Below the pieces are notes generated by a model that had not been told where the DNA came from, searched no databases, and worked only from the letters and a program-made list of their open reading frames with translations. Source: Amoeboradix gromovi (taxonomy: Eukaryota; Sanchytriomycota; Sanchytriomycetes; Sanchytriales; Sanchytriaceae). From it: DNA of 38,511 bases. Location: contig JADGIF010000020.1 in assembly GCA_018985225.1 (NCBI GenBank), forward strand, positions 1 to 38,511, written 5' to 3'. The number at the start of each line of letters is the position of its first letter. Position 1 is the first letter of the stretch. Of this stretch, positions 8,260 through 15,903 are shown piece by piece. A program made the translations under genes and the position numbers.

Positions 8260-11200
8260 TTAACTTTTTTGGCCTTGATCATTTATATTATCTGAAGACC
8301 TCTGCTCAGAAACAATCTCTTTTCTGCTGCTACTAGCGTTATTGATTTCAGTAGATATACCAGAATTAGAGAGCCGCCTAATTACTAGATTATCTTCAAA
8401 GTTGTTGGCATTTAAGCTGTTTCGTCTACTTGAGTGCAGGTCTTCATTTTGCATGTCTGCACCGCTATTTACTTTGCTTTTTCTTTTGTTTGCAAACAAG
8501 GCTTCATCTTCTGCAAATACTACACCATTAAACGTAGGAATTGCGTTCTCTTTATTCGAATTTAACTCATTATCATTCATGTCTGCATGCATGATAATAC
8601 TATTTCTTCTGCTTTTCAGTATGTTAGACAGTATATGGGTATCTAAACCATTGGCTGCAGATTGATACAAAGAATTCGACGAAATTACATATTCTGCGGT
8701 CGATGGATCACCCACTGCAGCTAGATCAGGCACCTTTGGCTCAAGCACTACCCTGTTGTTGATATATTTCAAAAATCTTTTTCTCTGTATAATCGTTGCC
8801 AAGATTCCAGTGGACTTTTCGAGGTACATGATTTTGTCGATCTCTTCCATCTCCATTTTTCTTTTTATGTAGTCATCAATTCGTAAATATGATTTGTTTC
8901 CTAGCACAGTTTTAGTCAATACCAATAAAACAACATTCAAGGCTATACCCTTTGAACCCATGTTCATCATACATTCGATATAAACACGATTCAGTCTCAA
9001 TCTTCTACTCTGGAACTCCTGTGAAGGAATACCATCAAAAATATTCTCAAAGTTCTTGTTCAACTGTAGCACAATTTCTCTGTTGAAGGATTTCTCAGTG
9101 CCTACTATAACCTGTACGCTTTTTTTGATAGTGGGAACATCCAGACCCGTAGGATATAATTTTACTGATAATTTTCCTTCAATGACGTGTAAAAAAGGTA
9201 TCAATTGCTTTTCTCTAATATACCCAGTTCCGTTTTCATCAAATTTAGCCCACGCTATCTTAAATAGGTTTAAATCACTAGTGCTAACCACACTCTTCTT
9301 AACGTCCTCGCTTGAAAAATAATTAAAGTTTTCTAAGACGATTACGGTAAACATATTTAGGAATACATATGTGCAGATAACGTAGTAGCTCATAAACAAC
9401 AAGAAGCCCCAAGATCTACTACCGCAATCAGAAAACAAATAGTTGCTGTCAAACTCTACACAGTAGCGTTTATCTATTAGACAGTCATTCATCACTCTAT
9501 GCCAGATTTCTCCGGTGATCATTCGCAGCAATAGCAACATGCTGTTTGGCAAGGTTCTAAAATTGGCGTCGGAGTTATATATTTGATAGTATCGGGTTAA
9601 ACCAAATATCTCCATAAATATCAAACTGTAGGTCAGCAGCAATATCGCAAAAACTCCCAGAATATTTCTTATTTGTGATATACTGGCATATATGATTTTG
9701 AATAGTTGCACAAGTATTGGGATATGCTGCACTAACTTAAAAGTTAAACTTAACATAAAAACTCTTTTGGCTTTATTCAAGTCTGCTGAAGGCCTGTCTG
9801 CTAACTCAAACGAGTATTCCAACGTGATACTTAACAAAGCCCCAGATACCACCACAAGATCGAAGATGTTACCTGGTGACTTGTTCCATACATTATATCC
9901 CAATGAATTATACTTTATTATCACTTCTCCGAGAAATACAAGAATAAAAAATGATAAAATTGCGTCTCTTGCCTGTGCCCACGCAACTGTCTCGTTTTGG
10001 AATTGAATCAAAAGTACAACCACAGTGCTCAGAAGAGAAAAATTTATAAACTTCGAGTACCTCCTGCTATTAAACTTATCGTAGCACCAGGCTCTAAAAC
10101 GGCTGATGGGTCTTGCAGACTGAACGGTGGCTTTGACTAACTTTATTTGCTTCATTACATCAATATACTGTCTTTGCTCGACGGTTAGATATGCTAACCC
10201 AGATATATTTAAGAAATTCTGAATAATGATACCTGCAAAGAGATTTACAACTATTAAAGAGCCAATTATCATAAATGAAAAAAAGTACAAAATTGAAAAA
10301 GGATCTATGTCACGGGTTGGTACTGGTTGGTCATCATATTTTTTAGACATGTTTGCCATGTTAAATATGTCAGTCCAGGACTCTGAAGTGCTTAAAACAA
10401 AAGTGGTCAATAACGATTTCGAAAAGCTGTCAAACGTGTAGTATGGGGCATACAAGTTCTTCCAAACCCTAGGAACAAGTATATTAATCCCCAACTGTGA
10501 CGTAACTTCAAATATACCTACACATTCGGATTTAGTCCTGACGCTTCCATCATTACAACTCTTAAATAAATCCTTGTATACATAGTTACCATATAGTGCA
10601 AAAGGAATAAAAACAATTAAACTCAGCATCAAGGCATCAAGAAGTCTACTAAACGCTAAAATAAAAAACCTAAAAATGTCTCTGATGCCTTTGAATTGAT
10701 TTACGATCCTTAAAACTCTCAAGGCCTTTGTGGCCCGCAACACTCTTGCTATCCCAGTATTGTCTTTTGTGTTTAATGATAAACCGATTATTTGAAATGT
10801 CAAAATAACAAAGTCTAACCGGTTCCAAAGGTTTCTCAAATAACTCTTTTTGTTCAAAATAAATCCTGATGAGATTACTTTGACTAGAAATTCAGACGAA
10901 AATATTAATACAGTTACTAAGTCAAATATGCGGTAAATAGGCCAAGGATTTGATTCATCCAGAGTGTCGAATCTGTTAATAGGAGTATCATATGCTGATT
11001 CAATCATGCTAGAAAATATAGTTAGTCTTATAAAATACTCAAAGTAGTTATTGGCTTTTTGTGGATCATAGATGTATAAGCAAAACCTTCTGATTGGATT
11101 GTCATTTCCCAGACAAAAAAAAGACAAATCATTATTTCCGTCTTCATCATCTACTTCGCCCAATTGATTTCTCTCAGAGATGGCGATTTTGACTGCACTA

Positions 11201-13233
11201 ACTATATGCAAAAGAAATTTTCCGAGAAAACTTTTCTGACTCATACCAAAGCAGCTCATATCATTGCGATTAGTTTTGGGGAGAATTTTTCTGTTTTTTT
11301 GCTCCCTTTTGCGCTTAAATATAATCTTAAATGGGTTGTGTATCTTTACAAAAAACCAAGGAGGCTCCTTTTCAAATTCCAATTGGTCTTTATCGTTATT
11401 TGGGTCTTCGTTTTGCATCTGTAAGAATTCTTGATTTAAGTATTTCTGAATCGTTTCCTTGCGAACACCCGGTACCGAAAAATTGTTAGGTAAATAGGTG
11501 CTTAAAAATCCAAACTTAGTGTTTCTCGTGGAGTCTGAGTTTGAGCTATGATTTTTCTTCCTCTTTTCATTTTTAACAGTCGAAGACATTATATTTTCGA
11601 AATCACTTTCATCATTGCGCTTCTTAAAGTCTTTGAAAAATGCCCTCAACTGTCGAAGCTTCTTTTCAGGTTCTGAGAGGGAAAAATTCTCTAATATAAC
11701 AGCAACAAGCAAATTTGTTATAATCAGTTTCGCAAAGATATAGAAGCAGACGCAGAACGTACCAAATAAAACTACATTTAAAGTGATCCCAGTTCTATTA
11801 ATGAGGTACATCGAGTTAAGTGTTACATTGTCCCAACCATCACCTATGAAAAGCTGGAACACACCAGTCATGCTTCCAAGAACTGTAGAAAAGTCAAAAA
11901 TATAGTTAACATCTTCTATATCAAATTCGTATGATGAAAAGAAGAAGTTGAGAATGATCCCACCGATAAAAATGTAGCTCACACTCAAAAGAAATAGCGA
12001 TACCAATTGAGCATATGATTTCAAAACCAAATCTGCTAAACCTTGTATTCTAGGTGTTAAAAATAATATTTTAGGGGTGCGAAGTAAGTTGAACACTAGA
12101 TAGTATGGGCGTCTATCTGGAGCCCAAAGCACTGTAGAAATTCCAATTATGTTTCCAATAGACAAAAACAAATTAAAACCTACAGAAAGTAGTTTCTTAT
12201 GATTATTAAAAGAGCTGCTGGCCAGTAAAAGTATGGAATCAAAAATATATGCAATACAGAATGTAATTTCCATAGCAATAGGATAAAGCCATTGCTGCGT
12301 ATGTGAGTTTATCTCACTATAAGCTATTCTAATAACAATCTCCGTAGCAACTGTAGCTGCTAAAATAGCTTGATATTCTTTAGAGTGATAAAACTCGTAA
12401 ATCTTATTATTGTTTTGCTCGTGATTAGATATTTGACGTTTAAGGGCGCGTTCTCTGGTTCTGATGTTGTTATAAGTCTCGGTTATAACAGCTACAAAAA
12501 GTTTGAGAAGAGTAAAACTTATAAAAATCACTATTATGATATAAAATATGCTAGATACATAATACTCACTTAGCATAGTCCAGTACATTATAGGAGTCCA
12601 ATCTTCTAATGAAGATACTACGAACGTGGTCAAAAATGAATTGAAAATATTGTCATAGGATAAAAGCGAAAATCCATCGGACCTATTACCAATTTTGCAT
12701 ACTTGACCGTTTGGACATTGATATCCCTTACCGTCACTACCGCAGTGTTGGTTAGTCCTGATCAAATCTGGAAATAAATCAGACTTAACAAAACAGTAAC
12801 GGTCCAACGAAGATTGAAAAATTGAAACGCCAATTACAGCAAATAAAAGGTAGAAGAATGATAGTAATAATAAAACTTCTACAAGCAAAGGAAAGGAAGT
12901 GTTTAATATGTGTTGCAATCCCGAGTATTCCAATAACGCAAATAACTTAAATAAACTTATCCCCATTACGATCTGACCTGTGAAATTATCGTAAAAGCTA
13001 ATAATAAATCCAAGCAAGAAAATGAAAAAAGATATCCATATGTAAACCTTTCTAAATTGCTTTAACAGAGTTATTGATATTATATGTACCAAATTGAGTA
13101 CTAAAAAGGCATACTTGGATACGAATGGAGATAACAAATGGAGCATAAGTATTGAGTTCGGTCCATATTTCTTCAAGCTATCACTATTCAGGAAATTCAT
13201 ATGCCTTGCTGATTCACCTTTTATCTTGAGCAT
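8260..13233 (-). CDS. CCH1: Fungal-type high-affinity calcium channel, four-repeat voltage-gated family
   Basis: This 1657-residue polytopic plasma-membrane protein has four ion-channel repeats. The pore loops read SLEDWT (about residue 209), GDGWDN (about 463), TSESWTD (about 953) and TGEIWH (about 1243), placing E, D, E and E in the selectivity ring, as expected for calcium. CCH1-like features are NPIRRFC before repeat III, CNDGSVRTKSEC and the repeat IV run FSDCGSRSWG. After repeat IV there is an EF-hand-like FDENGTGYI (about 1334). Only repeat III has a well-charged S4 (ARVLRATKALRVLRIV). Repeat I has almost none, and its N-terminus is short. The tail has RRNSI, RRNSL and RRLSN, which fit basophilic kinase sites. 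Usual CCH1 proteins are longer at both ends. A relic lies just upstream. Confidence 0.85.
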   Translation of the reverse strand: MLKIKGESARHMNFLNSDSLKKYGPNSILMLHLLSPFVSKYAFLVLNLVHIISITLLKQFRKVYIWISFFIFLLGFIISFYDNFTGQIVMGISLFKLFALLEYSGLQHILNTSFPLLVEVLLLLSFFYLLFAVIGVSIFQSSLDRYCFVKSDLFPDLIRTNQHCGSDGKGYQCPNGQVCKIGNRSDGFSLLSYDNIFNSFLTTFVVSSLEDWTPIMYWTMLSEYYVSSIFYIIIVIFISFTLLKLFVAVITETYNNIRTRERALKRQISNHEQNNNKIYEFYHSKEYQAILAATVATEIVIRIAYSEINSHTQQWLYPIAMEITFCIAYIFDSILLLASSSFNNHKKLLSVGFNLFLSIGNIIGISTVLWAPDRRPYYLVFNLLRTPKILFLTPRIQGLADLVLKSYAQLVSLFLLSVSYIFIGGIILNFFFSSYEFDIEDVNYIFDFSTVLGSMTGVFQLFIGDGWDNVTLNSMYLINRTGITLNVVLFGTFCVCFYIFAKLIITNLLVAVILENFSLSEPEKKLRQLRAFFKDFKKRNDESDFENIMSSTVKNEKRKKNHSSNSDSTRNTKFGFLSTYLPNNFSVPGVRKETIQKYLNQEFLQMQNEDPNNDKDQLEFEKEPPWFFVKIHNPFKIIFKRKREQKNRKILPKTNRNDMSCFGMSQKSFLGKFLLHIVSAVKIAISERNQLGEVDDEDGNNDLSFFCLGNDNPIRRFCLYIYDPQKANNYFEYFIRLTIFSSMIESAYDTPINRFDTLDESNPWPIYRIFDLVTVLIFSSEFLVKVISSGFILNKKSYLRNLWNRLDFVILTFQIIGLSLNTKDNTGIARVLRATKALRVLRIVNQFKGIRDIFRFFILAFSRLLDALMLSLIVFIPFALYGNYVYKDLFKSCNDGSVRTKSECVGIFEVTSQLGINILVPRVWKNLYAPYYTFDSFSKSLLTTFVLSTSESWTDIFNMANMSKKYDDQPVPTRDIDPFSILYFFSFMIIGSLIVVNLFAGIIIQNFLNISGLAYLTVEQRQYIDVMKQIKLVKATVQSARPISRFRAWCYDKFNSRRYSKFINFSLLSTVVVLLIQFQNETVAWAQARDAILSFFILVFLGEVIIKYNSLGYNVWNKSPGNIFDLVVVSGALLSITLEYSFELADRPSADLNKAKRVFMLSLTFKLVQHIPILVQLFKIIYASISQIRNILGVFAILLLTYSLIFMEIFGLTRYYQIYNSDANFRTLPNSMLLLLRMITGEIWHRVMNDCLIDKRYCVEFDSNYLFSDCGSRSWGFLLFMSYYVICTYVFLNMFTVIVLENFNYFSSEDVKKSVVSTSDLNLFKIAWAKFDENGTGYIREKQLIPFLHVIEGKLSVKLYPTGLDVPTIKKSVQVIVGTEKSFNREIVLQLNKNFENIFDGIPSQEFQSRRLRLNRVYIECMMNMGSKGIALNVVLLVLTKTVLGNKSYLRIDDYIKRKMEMEEIDKIMYLEKSTGILATIIQRKRFLKYINNRVVLEPKVPDLAAVGDPSTAEYVISSNSLYQSAANGLDTHILSNILKSRRNSIIMHADMNDNELNSNKENAIPTFNGVVFAEDEALFANKRKSKVNSGADMQNEDLHSSRRNSLNANNFEDNLVIRRLSNSGISTEINNASSSRKEIVSEQRSSDNINDQGQKS

Positions 13234-13264
13234 TGATTTCGTCGCTTTTGTTTTAAACGGCTAG
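13234..13264. promoter_or_regulatory. Short leader of the channel gene
   Basis: On the minus strand an in-frame TAG lies about 25 nt upstream of the ATG at 13233, followed by CCGTTTAAAACAAAAGCG. The ATG is therefore the first possible start unless an unrecognised upstream exon exists. The relic at 13265 begins almost immediately beyond, leaving only a very short leader. Confidence 0.4.
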
Positions 13265-13440
13265 GTCAAAGATTCTCCTCACTAAGAGTCCTGATTTAGA
13301 TTAAGAATTTTCACAAAGAAAGCGACAAATTCGGTCATTCAGTTACAGTAAGTACTCACACTTTTGCTACCAGGGATTAGATTAAATAGTGACGCACATA
13401 TTTCAAGTTTTTGTTCCACGCTCGTCTAGCGAATGCTTAA
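13265..13440 (-). mobile_element. Decayed TnpB/Fanzor-like relic (right end and conserved block)
   Basis: The minus-strand sequence carries the diverged coding end (ACTTGAAATATGTGCG), CTAATCCC, and the conserved block (AAAAGTGTGAG, ACTGTAAC, TTTGTCGCTTTCTTTGTG, CAGGACTC), ending near AGTGAGGAG. It aligns with the blocks at 19445-19600, 13860-14020 and 14920-15080. No usable reading frame remains. It lies immediately upstream of the channel gene and head-to-head with the next relic. Confidence 0.6.
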
Positions 13441-13464
13441 TCGCATTTGATAAGGTCCTTGCCC

Positions 13465-14020
13465 TTTCATGGAACCATGATTTCCTTTTAAGTCCTTTTT
13501 ATTTCTGAACATTGAACAGCTATCTAATTTTGCAAAATAAATCATTTATCGAGAGTCTGTATCTATCTTTATATAATTGCGTGACTTTTCCGGATTTTTA
13601 CAATGTCTTAAACACTTGATATTTTCATTTTCACAAATGCCAAATGGAATCAATGGATGTAATCCGGAATATTTCAAATCTAAAGAAATTACTACAGTTG
13701 TAGCATAAATCAACGTTAAGGAACTGGTCCAAACATGGAACATTTAGATGTCTTTCAACCCGTCCTCAAAAAAATCAACGATAAACAAACCTCTAAACCA
13801 TATATTTAATTATTCTTATGTGATTGATTGGTATAACCACGTGGGTAACAATAGAGAGTATATGGCAGCAAGGAATATGTACATAGTACATATATCCTTA
13901 GTCGGTCACACCTCAGAGTAGTGAAAGCGTGAGCAATCACTGTAAAAGATTTACTAGCATTGCTACTTCTCTGAGGAAATTCTCTATTTTCTCGAAAATT
14001 AGGACTTTTAACGAGGAATA
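13465..14020 (+). mobile_element. TnpB/Fanzor-like relic, longest copy, with cloverleaf-forming block
   Basis: This copy is in the plus orientation. It aligns with the minus-strand copy at 19445-19985 across nearly its whole length: the upstream AATAAATCATTTATCG region (13536), a frame reading NGCNPEYFKSKEITT (about 13650-13690), RNWSKHGTFRCLST (about 13719-13760), then, after an internal deletion of about 95 nt, NREYMAARNMY (about 13852-13884). It continues into the conserved block ending GGACTTTTAACGAGG (about 14017). About 120 nt near 13570-13675 are absent from the other copy. Multiple stops and the deletion make it a pseudogene. The block at 13911-13976 can form four perfect helices (reported separately). 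Confidence 0.7.
13911..13976 (+). ncRNA. Candidate structured RNA (cloverleaf) within the relic
   Basis: CCTCAGAG (13911-13918) pairs perfectly with CTCTGAGG (13969-13976). Inside it are three hairpins in a row: AGTGA/TCACT (13920-13924 with 13937-13941), GTAAA/TTTAC with loop AGA (13942-13954) and TAGC/GCTA with loop ATT (13955-13965). The position just 3' of the nuclease reading frame is where TnpB and Fanzor systems encode their omega RNA scaffold. Whether it is transcribed is unknown. It is not a tRNA, since it lacks a usable anticodon loop and T-loop. Confidence 0.35.
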
Positions 14021-14149
14021 CAATTGATGGTGAAGAATGGAAGGAAGTACGATATATGCCTAATTCATGTAGAATCAGCTGCTAAGCAATAACAGATGAA
14101 GCATAATTATTATCCAGTTGAAAAGGTATTAAAAGTAAATTCAAGTTGT

Positions 14150-14812
14150 TTATTCACCCTTCATAAATTTTTCAAATTCCAAAACTACGTCTTCCAGCCT
14201 CTTTAATCGTGAAAAGACGCTCATTGGTATGTTACTATCCAACCCCATTGAATTATCTAGATTTACTAGCCTCTCTTCTACAGAACTTGGTATCACTCCA
14301 GAATCCTCCAACTTCTTAATCAGATCTTCCTCGGTTAAGTAGCCTATCTTTTTCGTACTGGTAACTTCAACAATTGCATTTTCATGATTTTCCTTACTGA
14401 TTTCATCACTTGTTGTTATTGTTGTATCTTGGTCAGTGTTTTCCCCATTATTTGTCGATCGGTATTCAAAATCTATCTCATTAAAAACACTAGCTATTTT
14501 GATCAGCTTTGAACACTTATTTAAACTAAAACACTCTTCTGCAAAACATTTTAACGTTTTAGGCAAACGCGCTAACTTAAGAATGTCTGATATCATGTTA
14601 GTCAACTGAGCTCCTTCCGGGTCAAAACTGCTTAAATGCGATCGTTGCAGATAGTCTTTAGCAATAATGGCATCACTAGTTCTTTTTGAGTAAGTTTTCT
14701 GTTCTGCCTCTAATTCGATATAAGCTCTCTTCTTTCTAGCCGGTCTTTTAGTCATATCACTCAAAGGATTCAGAGTAGCTCTCTTTCTTTTACTACGAGT
14801 TTCCTGTGGCAT
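14150..14812 (-). CDS. Nuclear protein with an MBIP-like C-terminal motif
   Basis: The frame extends upstream only to a TTG, so the ATG at 14812 (MPQETRSKRKR) is taken as the start, giving 220 residues. The N-terminus is rich in basic clusters (RSKRKR, TKRPARKKRAY) typical of nuclear localisation. The middle is acidic and threonine-rich (TDQDTTITTSDE). The C-terminus reads SSVEERLVNLDNSMGL ... SVFSRLKRLEDVVLEFE. This resembles the C-terminal motif of MAP3K12-binding inhibitory protein 1 (MBIP), a subunit of the ATAC histone acetyltransferase complex in animals. That assignment is by pattern memory only and is tentative. The stop codon overlaps TGAATAAAC, a likely poly(A) signal. A relic lies directly upstream. 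Confidence 0.6.
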   Translation of the reverse strand: MPQETRSKRKRATLNPLSDMTKRPARKKRAYIELEAEQKTYSKRTSDAIIAKDYLQRSHLSSFDPEGAQLTNMISDILKLARLPKTLKCFAEECFSLNKCSKLIKIASVFNEIDFEYRSTNNGENTDQDTTITTSDEISKENHENAIVEVTSTKKIGYLTEEDLIKKLEDSGVIPSSVEERLVNLDNSMGLDSNIPMSVFSRLKRLEDVVLEFEKFMKGE

Positions 14813-14889
14813 AATCTCCTTTGTATTACAGCATGAAAATGATTTTCGATACCCCTCAAACAAGGGGCATTGCGAAAATGAGCCAATAC

Positions 14890-15085
14890 AAGTCGGTGGT
14901 GCTCTTGCTGGACTCCTCGTCTAAAGTCCTGGTTTTTAAAAAATTAAAAGTTTTCGCAGAGAAAATGACAATCTCAGTTACTCCGTTAATTGATTGCTTA
15001 CGCTTTTACTATCACACCCTGACGTAGGATTGAACAGAGAGGTACATTTATTTCAAGTATGTCTTCCTCGCCTTCATAGAGCGTA
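14890..15085 (-). mobile_element. Decayed TnpB/Fanzor-like relic
   Basis: The minus strand carries a diverged coding end (ATGAAGGCGAGGAAGACATA, near 15072-15050, equivalent to the ATGGCGGCAAGG of the 19599 copy). It is followed by TTCAATCC, GTCAGGG, AAAAGCGTAAGCAATCA, TTAACGGAGTAA and TTCTCTGCG, and ends at CCAGGACTTTAGACGAGGA. The closing pair of the cloverleaf is still possible with one bulged base. It lies between the MBIP-like gene and the inverted-repeat element. Confidence 0.6.
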
Positions 15086-15206
15086 AGCCTTTCCAATGAA
15101 ATGAAAACTCAGGCTCTAAATAATCCACTAAATAAATTAATAGTCATTCAAACCGTCTTTTGCTTGTTGGATCAGACTCCTCACATAAATTGACTTCTGA
15201 GAAAGA

Positions 15207-15621
15207 TGGGACACCAAATGTAAAAACTAGACTAACTCGTTTTTAAAGGAAGTGCACCATACGGAGGAAATGCTATCGTTAATAAAAGATCTTCTATTAT
15301 ACCAATTCTCTTTCATTGATTGTATTCCTCTTTTTAAAATAAAACTAGAAGACCCTGAATCTCGTTCAAATATATGAGATCTTTGAGCATCTAAGCAAAA
15401 GGTGCATTTTCTTAGACGTTACTCTTTCTTCATTCCATTTCGTAATGTTATACTAACATCATTACTCTTATCTATTTCTTTGAAGTGTAATCCTTTTATA
15501 CTCGTCAACTCCGCAACTAGCTGAATGTCCACTCGCCTCTTAAATCCATAAAATTAATAAAGCTGAAATAATGTTCAAAGTTGTTACAGAAAGTTAGTCC
15601 AGTTTTTATATTTGATGTTCC
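15207..15621 (-). mobile_element. About 415 bp terminal-inverted-repeat element, copy 1
   Basis: The left end (TGGGACACCAAATGTAAAAA, 15207-15226) is matched by the reverse complement at the right end (15593-15621). The interior aligns along its length, in reverse, with the element at 29721-30127. On the minus strand 15418-15227 is open for 64 codons (RLRKCTFCLD ... SFKNELV) ending at a stop inside the inverted repeat. The same peptide is encoded in copy 2 with many synonymous differences, so the segment was once protein-coding. No target-site duplication is visible. I do not recognise the peptide. Confidence 0.7.
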
Positions 15622-15903
15622 TAATGCAAAATACTATCTTAAAGATTTTAAATGTCTTGTGTACGTACTGGCATCCCTTTCCTAGTGTTGAGAAACATCG
15701 GGTAGGTCTTGTGGAAGAATATCCTTTGTATCTAATGATTTTGTTAGATGTGATGTATTGAGGATCTTGAGGCCTGTAACCATTTGCAATCGATGAAAAG
15801 CAGGATTATCGAGTTTTTGCAGTCAAAAGAGTATAGAGAGAGCAAATTGGAGTATAATAACTCACGTAATCATTATAAATTATTTATTGGGTTGAAACCC
15901 AAA
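15622..15903. other. 3' flank of the beta-galactosidase gene
   Basis: No gene is visible. On the minus strand the stop codon of the downstream gene is followed within 30 nt by CAATAAATAATTTATAATG, a likely poly(A) signal (about 15870-15890). Confidence 0.5.

Noticed and set aside
13546-13743. A minus-strand 65-residue frame
   Set aside because: It lies antisense to the plus-oriented nuclease relic at 13465-14020, whose homology to the 19445 copy explains the sequence better.
13911-13976. The cloverleaf as a tRNA gene
   Set aside because: It has a three-base middle hairpin loop and no T-loop or B-box (GGTTCRANNCC) sequence. No tRNA gene was recognised anywhere in the window.
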